Assembly (NCBI RefSeq): GCF_002368415.1
Contig: NZ_AP018290.1
Coordinates: 7,741,717-7,805,716, forward strand
Source: Calothrix sp. NIES-4105
GTDB taxonomy: Bacteria > Cyanobacteriota > Cyanobacteriia > Cyanobacteriales > Nostocaceae
Direction of reading: 5' to 3'
Length of the DNA stretch: 64,000 nucleotides
The position numbers were made by a program, and so were the translations under genes. Numbering within the stretch: position 1 is the stretch's first letter; each line of letters opens with the position of its first letter. The notes below the pieces were generated by a model. The model saw nothing but the letters and a program-made list of their open reading frames with translations. It was not told where the DNA came from and searched no databases. Shown piece by piece: positions 9,697 to 18,500 of this stretch.

Positions 9697-10644
9697 ATGG
9701 CAAAAAGAACTCAAGCCGCAGCATTGGAAGTTAGGTTGCTGCGTGAAGGTATTATTGAATCTCGACACACGGTTCAAGCTGTGGTGTCGGATGAGCGAGG
9801 ACGAGTTTTATCAGTTGCAGGCAATGCTGAAACTGCTACATTTGTTCGCTCGGCACTTAAACCTTTTCAAGCACTTTGTGTTACGACTACGGGGACTCTC
9901 GAACGTTATGACTTAAGTGATAAGGATTTGGCTATTATTACTAGTTCGCACAAAGGCAGTATTGAGCAAGTGCGACAAGTTTTTAATATTCTCTGGCGAG
10001 CGGATATTGACCCTGATGCACTGCAATGCCCTGTTCCTCTTGGTAAAAAAAGTCGCTTAGAATACAATTGCTCTGGTAAACATGCTGGAATGCTCGCAGT
10101 TTGTCAGCAGCGGCATTTTCCTTTGAGCAGTTATTTAGAACGTAAACATCCTGTTCAGCAGCTTGTAATTGGTAAAGTAGCGGAATTGCTACGTATGCCA
10201 GCGGATGAGTTTATTAGCGTTCATGATGACTGTGGAGTTCCAACATATTTATTGCAGCTAGCGCAAATGGCACATTTGTACGCCAAACTCGCTCTTCGCA
10301 GCAATCTGGATATGGAGAGAATTGTGCGCGCGATGACGCATCATCCGGTTATGGTCGCTGGAGATGGTGAGTTTGACACTGAATTAATGCGCTTGGCGCC
10401 GGGAGAACTGGTTAGTAAATCAGGAGCAGAAGGTGTACAGTGCATTGGCAGACTCGGCGAAGGCATGGGACTTGCAATTAAGGTTATAGATGGAGCAAAA
10501 CGAGCAAGAAACGCGACTGCAATTCATTTACTGCAACAAATGGGTTGGATTTCTCCTTCCACCGCACAAGCTCTGGCAGAAAAATTTATGAACCTCGGTC
10601 AGTATAAGCGTTTGGAAGTTATTGGAGAATTATCGTTTTTGTAG
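9697..10644 (+). CDS. L-asparaginase II family protein (Rhizobium etli type)
   Basis: Hydrolyses asparagine to aspartate and ammonia; this family is unrelated to the E. coli type I/II enzymes. The 315-residue product carries the family motifs in order: RSALKPFQAL (51-60), SSHKG (83-87), YNCSGKHAGML (123-133) and HDDCGVPTY (176-184). The conserved cysteines, serines and lysines of the R. etli-type active site are present. Length is normal and there is no signal peptide, so it should be cytoplasmic. It is the last gene of a probable rsfS-CGLD27-asparaginase run and is followed after 42 bases by a tRNA. Confidence 0.92.
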   Translation: MAKRTQAAALEVRLLREGIIESRHTVQAVVSDERGRVLSVAGNAETATFVRSALKPFQALCVTTTGTLERYDLSDKDLAIITSSHKGSIEQVRQVFNILWRADIDPDALQCPVPLGKKSRLEYNCSGKHAGMLAVCQQRHFPLSSYLERKHPVQQLVIGKVAELLRMPADEFISVHDDCGVPTYLLQLAQMAHLYAKLALRSNLDMERIVRAMTHHPVMVAGDGEFDTELMRLAPGELVSKSGAEGVQCIGRLGEGMGLAIKVIDGAKRARNATAIHLLQQMGWISPSTAQALAEKFMNLGQYKRLEVIGELSFL

Positions 10645-10686
10645 TTGCCAAATCAGAAGTTTTGAGTATATACTATAAAAAGACGA

Positions 10687-10763
<77 letters not shown>

Positions 10764-10765
10764 AT

Positions 10766-10818
10766 AAAAAAACTCTGTAGGTTATTATAACTTAAGTTAT
10801 AACTACAGAGTTTTTTTA
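10766..10818 (+). terminator. Intrinsic terminator after tRNA-fMet
   Basis: AAAACTCTGTAG pairs with CTACAGAGTTTT around an AT-rich inner segment that can itself pair (TTATAAC/GTTATAA). A run of seven T residues ends it. It is placed right after the tRNA. Confidence 0.88.
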
Positions 10819-10906
10819 TGTCTATATTGTTCTCACCGTCTAAAATCGCTGGACTAAAAGGCAATTGTAGACTTATTATTATTGATTGTGATAAATCGAC
10901 AAAAAA

Positions 10907-11269
10907 ATGAACGCTCAAGAAATTATCCGCTCCATTGAAGCGGAGCAGCTAAAATCGGACTTGCCCGATATCTATGTCGGCGATACAGTCAAAGTTGGTG
11001 TAAAAATCAGAGAAGGCGATAAATTTCGCGTTCAGCCTTACGAAGGTGTAGTAATAGCCAAGCGTAATGGCGGCATTAACGAAACTATTACTGTCCGTCG
11101 TGTATTCCAAGGCGTTGGTGTTGAACGGGTTTTCTTGCTTCATTCTCCCCGCATTGACAACATTAAGATTATTCGTCGTGGTAAAGTTCGTCGTGCAAAA
11201 CTTTACTATCTACGTGACCGTGTTGGTAAGGCAACCCGTATTAAACAGCGGTTTGACCGCTCATTGTAA
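10907..11269 (+). CDS. rplS: 50S ribosomal protein L19
   Basis: Large-subunit protein at the 30S-50S interface. The 120-residue product has the L19 signatures [35 protein letters not shown] and the basic C-terminal block [21 protein letters not shown]. The ATG at 10907 gives the standard length. It opens the ribosomal cluster and is followed by tRNA-Trp, an order common in cyanobacteria. Confidence 0.97.
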   Translation: MNAQEIIRSIEAEQLKSDLPDIYVGDTVKVGVKIREGDKFRVQPYEGVVIAKRNGGINETITVRRVFQGVGVERVFLLHSPRIDNIKIIRRGKVRRAKLYYLRDRVGKATRIKQRFDRSL

Positions 11270-11413
11270 CAACTTGATTTGGAGCAAAATGGAAAGTGGA
11301 GTGCGGAAGCAGCCGCTTCTATGCTCCCTTAACAAAATTTTTAGAAAATATTTGCCAAGTTGCGTTATAATGATTTAAGTTCAGCCTTTGGGACTGAATT
11401 CAAGACATTACAA

Positions 11414-11486
11414 GCGCTCTTAGTTCAGTTGGTAGAACGCAGGTCTCCAAAACCTGATGTCGGGGGTTCAAGTCCTCCAGGGCGCG
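11414..11486 (+). tRNA. trnW: tRNA-Trp (CCA anticodon)
   Basis: A 73-base cloverleaf: acceptor GCGCTCT pairs with AGGGCGC using one G-T pair, the D-arm has TAGTTCAGTTGGTAGA, anticodon CCA sits in CAGGTCTCCAAAACCTG, and the T-arm is GGGGG-TTCAAGT-CCTCC with a wobble. The 3' CCA is not encoded. It lies between rplS and secE. Confidence 0.96.
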
Positions 11487-11704
11487 CTAAGGTATAGCGA
11501 TTGCAACCCGAAAGATTTCAAAAACCTTGTAGTATCAACGGCAAGACTAGAATATTTCGGGTACAATTTTGGTAACTATTATTTGCAGTTCTTGCTTCAA
11601 GTTGTTGAGATGAGGAGCTAGGGCTGTAATTGTTGATTGAATGTATTCATCTCAATGATTAATCTAATTAGAATAAGGAAGATAGCTCCAAGCGAGGTGA
11701 AACC

Positions 11705-11932
11705 ATGAACAAGAAAAAAGAAGGCGACGTAATAGCAGAAACTTCAAGTGGGTTCAGCGTTAATAAATTTGTTGAAGGCACAAAAGAAGAGTTCGAGAAA
11801 GTAGTCTGGCCTAGTCGCAAGCAAGTGATAAGTGAGTCAGCGGCTGTATTGTTAATGGTGACGCTTTCAGCATCGTTGATTTTTTTAGTTGATAAACTCT
11901 TTACGTGGGGCGCCCAACAGGTATTCGGATGA
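11705..11932 (+). CDS. secE: Preprotein translocase subunit SecE
   Basis: The small clamp subunit of the SecYEG channel. The 75-residue protein has the single-helix form usual in cyanobacteria and chloroplasts: a charged amphipathic segment FVEGTKEEFEKVVWPSRKQV with the conserved WPS motif (residues 39-41), then one transmembrane helix at about 46-66. GAGGTGAAACC precedes the ATG. Its TGA stop overlaps the nusG ATG (ATGA), showing translational coupling with nusG. Confidence 0.96.
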   Translation: MNKKKEGDVIAETSSGFSVNKFVEGTKEEFEKVVWPSRKQVISESAAVLLMVTLSASLIFLVDKLFTWGAQQVFG

Positions 11933-12570
11933 CTTCTTTCACAGATGAAGGTCACAACGAACAAACTTTGCACTCTGAGTTCGGGGGGCAAGCGGAAGCT
12001 TCCTCACAAGTTTCTCGCTGGTACGCAGTGCAGGTAGCATCGGGTTGTGAAAAACGTGTTAAAACAAACTTGGAGCAGCGGATTCAAACATTTGATGTAG
12101 CTGATAAAATACTTCAGGTAGAAATACCACACACACCCACCATCAAAATCCGTAAAGATGGTAGTCGCCATCCAAGCGAAGAAAAAGTCTTCCCAGGTTA
12201 TGTACTGGTGAGGATGATCATGAATGATGATGTCTGGCAGGTAGTACGCAACACCACCCATGTAATAAACTTCGTGGGGGCAGAGCAAAAACGCGGAACT
12301 GGTAGAAGTCGCGGTCACGTAAAACCTGTACCGCTAAGTAATTCTGAAGTCGAGCGAATCTTTAAGCAAGCTACTGAACAACAGGAAGTCGTCAAAATTG
12401 ATATGGCGACGGGTGATAAGATAACTGTGCTTTCTGGTCCATTTAAAGATTTTGAGGGTGAGGTAATTGAAGTTAGTCCAGAACGGAGTAAACTTAAAGC
12501 CTTACTATCAATATTTGGACGAGATACACCGGTCGAACTAGAATTCAATCAGGTCAAGAAACAGAGCTAA
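11929..12570 (+). CDS. nusG: Transcription termination/antitermination factor NusG
   Basis: Binds RNA polymerase and couples it to Rho or the ribosome. The 213-residue product has an N-terminal NGN domain beginning WYAVQVASGCEKRVKTNLEQ and containing EEKVFPGYVLVRM, and a C-terminal KOW domain MATGDKITVLSGPFKDFEGEV. About 30 extra N-terminal residues precede the NGN core, as in other cyanobacterial NusG proteins. The ATG at 11929 overlaps the secE stop by four bases; a GTG at 11905 is also in frame but less likely. rplK follows after six bases. Confidence 0.96.
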   Translation: MTSFTDEGHNEQTLHSEFGGQAEASSQVSRWYAVQVASGCEKRVKTNLEQRIQTFDVADKILQVEIPHTPTIKIRKDGSRHPSEEKVFPGYVLVRMIMNDDVWQVVRNTTHVINFVGAEQKRGTGRSRGHVKPVPLSNSEVERIFKQATEQQEVVKIDMATGDKITVLSGPFKDFEGEVIEVSPERSKLKALLSIFGRDTPVELEFNQVKKQS

Positions 12571-12576
12571 AAGAAA

Positions 12577-13002
12577 ATGGCGAAGAAAATTGTAGCGGTG
12601 ATCAAGTTGGCATTAACTGCGGGAAAAGCCAACCCGGCGCCGCCAGTAGGGCCTGCATTAGGTCAACACGGTGTTAATATCATGATGTTCTGCAAGGAAT
12701 ACAACGCCAAAACAGCAGACCAAGCTGGAATGGTAATCCCTGTAGAAATATCAGTATTTGAAGACCGGAGTTTTACATTTATCCTCAAAACTCCTCCAGC
12801 TTCAGTACTAATCAAAAAAGCGGCAAAAATCGAAACAGGCTCAAATGAACCAAACAAAAAGAAAGTTGGTTCAATTACAAAAGACCAGTTACGTGAAATA
12901 GCCCAAACAAAACTACCCGACCTTAACGCCAACGATATTGATGCAGCAATGAACATCATCGCTGGGACTGCAAGAAACATGGGTGTCACAGTTACAGAGT
13001 AG
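12577..13002 (+). CDS. rplK: 50S ribosomal protein L11
   Basis: Part of the GTPase-associated centre of the 50S subunit. The 141-residue product shows the full L11 pattern: the N-terminal [20 protein letters not shown], the middle [17 protein letters not shown] and the C-terminal [20 protein letters not shown] with [10 protein letters not shown]. Length is standard. It is six bases from nusG and so in the same transcript; the repeat-containing gap to rplA is 113 bases. Confidence 0.98.
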   Translation: MAKKIVAVIKLALTAGKANPAPPVGPALGQHGVNIMMFCKEYNAKTADQAGMVIPVEISVFEDRSFTFILKTPPASVLIKKAAKIETGSNEPNKKKVGSITKDQLREIAQTKLPDLNANDIDAAMNIIAGTARNMGVTVTE

Positions 13003-13061
13003 GGGCGGGTTCACCTAAATTTTTGATAATTTTCCAGGATATAGATAAACCCACCCTCACA
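13003..13061. repeat. GGGCGGGTT hairpin repeat between rplK and rplA
   Basis: GGGGCGGGTTCACC near 13004 faces GATAAACCCACCC near 13043, so the RNA can form an imperfect stem. It belongs to the dispersed family also seen at 14121, 53679, 56280 and the 59588 array. Here it sits inside the ribosomal operon. Confidence 0.8.
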
Positions 13062-13115
13062 GTAAATTTTTATCGGGGGAGAGGTAAAACTTCGTTGACC
13101 CCAGGAGAGTAGAAA

Positions 13116-13829
13116 ATGGCAAAGAAAGTATCACGTCGAATGCAGGATCTACTTGCGAAAGTAGAAGATAAAGATTATGCACCGCTAGATGCGCTCGCTT
13201 TACTTAAGGAAACCGCAACAGCAAAATTTCCTGAAGCAGCAGAAGCTCATATCCGTTTAGGAATTGACCCAAAATATAGTGACCAGCAGTTGCGTACAAC
13301 TGTCGCGTTGCCCAAGGGAACAGGTAATGAAGTTCGGGTAGCGGTCATCGCGCGAGGCGAAAAAGTAACAGAAGCGACTAATGCAGGCGCCGATATAGTT
13401 GGTTCAGAAGAACTAATAGACGAAATCCAGAAAGGAATGATGGATTTTGACAAATTGATTGCAACACCCGATGTAATGCCGCAAGTAGCTAAACTTGGTA
13501 AATTGTTAGGTCCGCGCGGCTTGATGCCTTCACCAAAAGGTGGTACTGTTACATTTGATTTAGTCAGTGCAATTTCCGAATTCAAAGCAGGTAAATTAGA
13601 ATTCCGAGCAGACAGAACTGGTATTGTTCATGTTATGTTTGGTAAGGTGACATTCACGCCTGATGATTTATTAGTTAACTTGAAGGCGTTGCAAGAAACT
13701 ATCGACCGTAACCGTCCCAGCGGCGCCAAAGGTCGTTACTGGCGGAGTATGTATGTTGCTTCAACAATGGGACCTAGTATCCGTATTGACATCAACGCAC
13801 TCCGCGATTTAAAAATGAACGAAGCCTAA
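13116..13829 (+). CDS. rplA: 50S ribosomal protein L1
   Basis: Forms the L1 stalk near the E site and in many bacteria represses its own operon by binding mRNA. The 237-residue product includes [20 protein letters not shown], the central [20 protein letters not shown] signature and the terminal [20 protein letters not shown]. Length is standard. CCAGGAGAGTAG just upstream provides a ribosome site for the ATG at 13116. Confidence 0.98.
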   Translation: MAKKVSRRMQDLLAKVEDKDYAPLDALALLKETATAKFPEAAEAHIRLGIDPKYSDQQLRTTVALPKGTGNEVRVAVIARGEKVTEATNAGADIVGSEELIDEIQKGMMDFDKLIATPDVMPQVAKLGKLLGPRGLMPSPKGGTVTFDLVSAISEFKAGKLEFRADRTGIVHVMFGKVTFTPDDLLVNLKALQETIDRNRPSGAKGRYWRSMYVASTMGPSIRIDINALRDLKMNEA

Positions 13830-13847
13830 AAATAGTGTTGAGTAGAA

Positions 13848-13908
13848 AGTGCTGAGTGCTGAGTATTAACTCACCTCTTACTTCTCAGCACTCAGCACTC
13901 AGCACTCA
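13848..13908. repeat. CTCAGCA/TGCTGAG inverted repeat
   Basis: AGTGCTGAGTGCTGAG at 13848-13863 pairs with CTCAGCACTCAGCACT at 13884 onward; the right arm carries an extra 7-bp copy. It is placed just after rplA, so it may stop or stabilise the upstream message. It is built from a 7-bp tandem unit of the kind common in filamentous cyanobacteria. Confidence 0.75.
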
Positions 13909-13922
13909 CAACTAAATAAAGT

Positions 13923-14103
13923 AGCCAGAGACAGCAGGTGCTTTATGCTTAATATCCTGCCGAGGTTTACGTCTTAGTATTTACAGCTGACTTTCACAGC
14001 TAGAAAAGTGTGAATGTAGTTGTACTAGATGTAATGCGATTATAAAAAATCGACCTTGATAAAAAACCCTGGCTATGAAGTTAGCTGGGGTTTATTGTTT
14101 TTA
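13923..14103 (+). promoter_or_regulatory. L10-type ribosomal leader with attenuator
   Basis: The segment AGACAGCAGGTGC, followed by TTAATATCCTGCCGAGGT, is the conserved core of bacterial L10 leaders, the mRNA site bound by the L10-(L12)4 complex. It ends in an intrinsic terminator: AAACCCTGGCTA at 14064-14075 pairs with TAGCTGGGGTTT at 14082-14093, followed by a T-rich tract. This fits autogenous control of rplJ-rplL by transcription attenuation. The core motif is visible in the sequence; the control mechanism is inferred from the known leader class. Confidence 0.88.
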
Positions 14104-14120
14104 GCGCACAAATCCCTGTA

Positions 14121-14178
14121 AGGGCGGGTTCACAACTATTTTCTATTTATTTTTAGATATTTGTAAACCCGTCCCAAC
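14121..14178. repeat. GGGCGGGTT hairpin repeat upstream of rplJ
   Basis: AAGGGCGGGTTCACAA faces TTTGTAAACCCGTCCC about 35 bases later. It is a member of the same family as at 13003 and lies between the L10-leader terminator and the rplJ ribosome site. Confidence 0.8.
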
Positions 14179-14212
14179 GTAAATCTAAAATCCTCCAAGG
14201 AGGTGAAGCAAA

Positions 14213-14779
14213 ATGGGAAGAACGGTTGAGAATAAAAAAGAGATTGTTACTGAACTCAAACAGACTTTGGGAGAGTCAAGTTTGGCAATAGTCATTGATT
14301 ATCAAGGACTAACAGTTGCTGAAATCACTGACTTACGGCGCAAATTACGTCCAAGTGGCACGATTTGCAAAGTAACAAAAAATACTCTAATGGGCATTGC
14401 CATTCAAGATGATGAAAAATGGCAACCACTATCAGAATTGCTCAAGGGTTCTAATGCCTTTTTGCTGGTAAAAGAAGATTTTTCATCAGCGATTAAAGCA
14501 TATCAAGACTTTCAAAAAGCCACCAAAGATAAAACAAAGCTTCGCGGTGGCGTAATGGAAGGCAAGCTGCTTCAAGAAGCAGATGTCAAAGCATTGGGAG
14601 ATTTACCTTCCAAGGAACAGCTCCTAGCGCAAATTGCAGGCGCCATCAACGCAGTGGCAACGAAGATTGCCGTGAGTATCAACGAAGTACCTGCTTCGTT
14701 GGGACGTGCTTTGCAAGCTTACGCTGATAAAGACAAAGAAGGTGCCACAGAAGGCGCCGCTGAAACTGCTGCTGAATAA
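14213..14779 (+). CDS. rplJ: 50S ribosomal protein L10
   Basis: Base of the L7/L12 stalk; the free L10-L12 complex also binds the leader upstream. The 188-residue product starts MGRTVENKKEIVTELKQTLG and contains VIDYQGLTVAEITDLRRKLR and KVTKNTLMGIAI. The C-terminal helix that docks L12 dimers is followed by an Ala/Glu-rich tail. CCAAGGAGGTGAAGC precedes the ATG, a strong ribosome site. rplL follows 38 bases downstream. Confidence 0.97.
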   Translation: MGRTVENKKEIVTELKQTLGESSLAIVIDYQGLTVAEITDLRRKLRPSGTICKVTKNTLMGIAIQDDEKWQPLSELLKGSNAFLLVKEDFSSAIKAYQDFQKATKDKTKLRGGVMEGKLLQEADVKALGDLPSKEQLLAQIAGAINAVATKIAVSINEVPASLGRALQAYADKDKEGATEGAAETAAE

Positions 14780-14817
14780 GCAATCATACGATTTTACAAT
14801 TACTAGGAGACTAAAAA

Positions 14818-15207
14818 ATGTCCGCTACAACCGATGAAATTTTAGAGAAATTGAAAGGTCTTACACTTCTCGAAGCATCTGAACTCGTTAAGCAAATTGA
14901 AGATGCTTTCGGAGTTAGCGCTGCCGCACCTGCTGTTGGCATGATGATGCCTACAGGTGGTCCGGCTGCTCCTGCTGAACCTGTTGAAGAGAAGACCGAA
15001 TTCGACGCAGTTCTTGACTCTGTACCTGCTGATAAGAAGATTGCAATTCTCAAGATTGTTCGTGAATTAACCGGTTTAGGTTTGAAAGAAGCTAAAGACT
15101 TGGTAGAAGCGGCGCCGAAGCCAATATTTGAAGCTGTTGCCAAAGATAAAGCAGAAGATGCTAAGAAGCGCATTGAAGAAGCTGGTGGTAAAGTTACCGT
15201 TAAGTAA
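14818..15207 (+). CDS. rplL: 50S ribosomal protein L7/L12
   Basis: The flexible stalk protein that recruits translation factors. The 129-residue product has the N-terminal dimerisation helices ([20 protein letters not shown]), a Pro/Ala-rich hinge at about 37-58, and the C-terminal domain with [23 protein letters not shown] and a terminal GGKVTVK. ACTAGGAGACT precedes the ATG. It is last in the cluster and is followed by an intrinsic terminator. Confidence 0.98.
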   Translation: MSATTDEILEKLKGLTLLEASELVKQIEDAFGVSAAAPAVGMMMPTGGPAAPAEPVEEKTEFDAVLDSVPADKKIAILKIVRELTGLGLKEAKDLVEAAPKPIFEAVAKDKAEDAKKRIEEAGGKVTVK

Positions 15208-15277
15208 TTTTACTGGCGCCTTACTGTTGAGCGAAATCTGTGGATTTATGCTTCACCCTCAAAAGTGAAGCCATACC

Positions 15278-15308
15278 AAGCCTGTTATCAACAGGCTTTT
15301 TTTATTAT
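15278..15308 (+). terminator. Intrinsic terminator after rplL
   Basis: AAGCCTGTT-ATC-AACAGGCTT followed by TTTTTATT. A second, smaller hairpin, GCTTCAC...GTGAAGC, lies just upstream near 15250-15271. Confidence 0.92.
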
Positions 15309-15310
15309 CT

Positions 15311-15338
15311 TGTGGAACGGCTGTCCCCAGCCGTTCTT
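15311..15338. repeat. GAACGGCTG small palindrome
   Basis: TTGTGGAACGGCTG-TCCC-CAGCCGTTC is a perfect 9-bp stem with a short loop. A sister copy with compensating changes (GAACAGCTT/AAGCTGTTC) lies at 42464-42490, which argues that the stem is what is conserved. Confidence 0.75.
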
Positions 15339-15524
15339 TTCTTTAGGTAAAAACAGGTTTTTATGCTTTGACAAACAAAAATTTAAGCTAATTAAATCTA
15401 TTCAAGACTTTTGAATAAGTCTTTTTTTAATTGCAAATGGTTTCATTTGGCGCCCATAATACACCTGTAATAAATAATTTATCCCCCCTAGCCCTTAATA
15501 AGGGGGGGGACAAGAAGGGGGGGA

Positions 15525-18500
15525 TCAATCTAAGTTGCCATAAATTTTGAACGCTGCCCAGTAGTAGGGATGGTTATAAAGTTTCTGGTTGGCTGCTATG
15601 CTATTAAGTTGTCGTAGTTGTTCTGCGATAGGCGCCTGTATTCTAGTTCCTCCAAGGGGCGATTTTCGTAATAAATCTTCGTACCATTTCTTTAAGTCAC
15701 CTGCGGTTAATTCTTTTAACCATGCTGTTGCTTCGTTTAGAGCTGTTGCGGCAGATTTTCCTTGTTTTAGCTGTCGGTAAAATTCGGTCATTACGAGTGC
15801 ATTTGCGTTATCAACCATCCATTGTGATGTTACTACATGGTTGACTCCTGCTCTCATTAATCCGTTGACTATACCTACATATTCTGTGGTTATTGTCTGG
15901 TCTGTCGTTATTGCTGTTTCACCTGAAAGGGTAATTAAAGAATAATTACTAAGTATTTGAGAATTTATTTCTTCAAGCGAAAGCTTTTCTTCTTCTGCTA
16001 GTAGCAGTTGTGATTTGAAGTTATTTTGGTCGTCGCTAGTGTAACCTGCGAAATGCAGGATGCTATGATTACTCAATGAATTTAATACTTCTTGTTTTGT
16101 CGCTTTTGCTGCCTGAATACGTTTGACTTGATCAAATAGATTACTAATATTTTCAGTTTCTATTTTTACTGACTCTACTAATGGATATGCCTTAGTAGTT
16201 GGTGCTTCTATGCTTAATAATGATTTTTTATCAATAGGTTGCAAAGTTTGATTCTGAAGTGCTAACCCCTGTTCTACAGTATTTAGGTATGTAATTGTTT
16301 TTATGCTCTTGAGTGAGAAAAGTGCATGAAGCGGATATTTAAATAGGTCGCGATGAGGGATTAATATTAACTTCGTAATGCCTTCAAGTTCTTGTTCAAT
16401 GGCGCCAATACTTAAAATATTACGAAGTTTAAGCAGTCTGGCTTCCATATCGCGTAGCCAAGAATAATTATGTTCAACAACGTTACGTGTTTGATATTGT
16501 TGTTTCCACTCACTTGCCCAGTCTTGAAATGCTGTTAAATTTCCAATTACTTCGGGTACAGGTAGTTCGTTCATTTCACCAATGTTCAACATTGGTGTAA
16601 ATACAAGTATTGGTTCTGGATGGTTAATTTTGATAATAAAGCTTCTTAACCCAGAAGGACTTATGTGCCAATATATAATTGCTGTTGTTGAATTTACTAA
16701 ATTTTGAATTGATTTGTAGCTCGGAGAATAGAAGTTATCAACAAAACCAAACTGTAACCAATTTAAACAGGCGTTTTTACCAAATTCGGCAAGTTCTAAT
16801 GCATGAACTAGTTCACCACATTGTACGGCAATATCTACAGCAAGTTGTCCAAAACCCGCAAATTTTAATGCTAAATCTTTTTTACTGTTAGAGTCGCGCT
16901 TCTCGTCATTTAATGCATTTGATAATAAAGTCGTAGCGTAAGTTTGAAATTGCTGTGCTTGCAGCGTATCACCAAACCCTAATAAGACTACTATAATATT
17001 TTGTATAATTTCTAAGTGCGTCTCTAAAAATTGGTCACTATTAACAGCTGATAAAGCTTGATTATAAGCATAAATGGCTTGTGACCAATCATCTGATATG
17101 TAGGTGTAGCGCTTACCTCTTTCGTAGTAAGCATTACCAAGGGCTATGTGTAATTTACCCCAAACTTCTGGTTGATTGTCTTTATTGATGTAGTTAACTG
17201 CTACTGCATAAGTCGCTAATTTACCTTCATCACCACGTGCGTTTAAGGCAGGGTTTTGATTTGCGATTGTACTATGTGAGCTTAAATAATAGTTAAAATC
17301 TGTAGACTTTTCAGCAGCTTCAGCGCGCGCTATCCATGCTTCGGTGCTGTCGCTTTGTAGTTGAATAGCGTAATCGAAGGATAAAATTGCATCTTCAAAT
17401 TTACTGTCAGCAGTTAGTAGCAAACCTCGATTATACCAAGCAGCATACAAATTGGGTTCTCTATCTAATGCTTGGTCATAACATATTATTGCTTGTTCTT
17501 TTGAACCAAGTTGTTCCCAGGCAATAGCTTTATTGAACCAAGCTAAATATATATTCGGGTTAATATCAAGAGCTTTGTCCCATGATGCTATTGCTTCACG
17601 CCATTCTCCAAGACTTGCTTGAAGTACACCTCGGTCGATCCAAATTTCATAAAATTCAGGATTGAGCGCTAAAGCATTATCGTAAGATTCCACAGCATCC
17701 TCATGTCGATTACATTTATCTAGTGCAACTCCACGGAGATACCAAAGCTCATATGAGCCTGGTTGCGATTTTAGTGCTTTTTGATATGATACTACTGCCT
17801 CTTCCCATTGCTCTAACTGTGCCATTGCTAATCCACGTTGATACCAGGCGCCTGAATGTTGCGCCTGTATTTCAATAGCTTCATCAAACGAGGTAATGGC
17901 TTCGGAATATTGTTTGTTTTGCGACAGTGCAATTCCGCGATAGTACCAACTTTCTGCGTCTAATGGTTCGAGTTGTGTCGCACGATCATAGCAGCTAATT
18001 GCTTCATCTATTCGCCATAGTTTTAATAATGCTAATCCTTTACCTGCCCATGCATCACCATAATCTGAGTTGATACCAATTGCTTTATCAAATGAAGCAA
18101 TCGCTTCTGAATATCGCTCAAGCTCTCCTAAACTGGCTGCTCGGTTAAACCAAGCTTTATAATAATCTGGTTTGATCGCAATCGCATTTTCATATGAGGC
18201 AATGGCTCCTTGCAAATTTTTCAAATGAAATAGTGCTAAACCTCTATTAAACCAATACTCGTATGCGTCAGGCGCTAAACCAATTGCTTGGTCATACGAA
18301 AAAACAGCCGCCGATAGATTTCCTGCTTTGGTTTGCGCTAAAGCTTGATAAAACCATGCTTGTGCTTCTAATTGCTTAGACGCTTGGTTTGGAATATCAA
18401 TAATAATTTGCGAGGTATTGTCCTGAGACAGTAACCCTGATGCAAGCTGTTCAACTAAATTTGCGCTTTGTTGTAACCTCACCCAAAGCTCATCAAGCGT

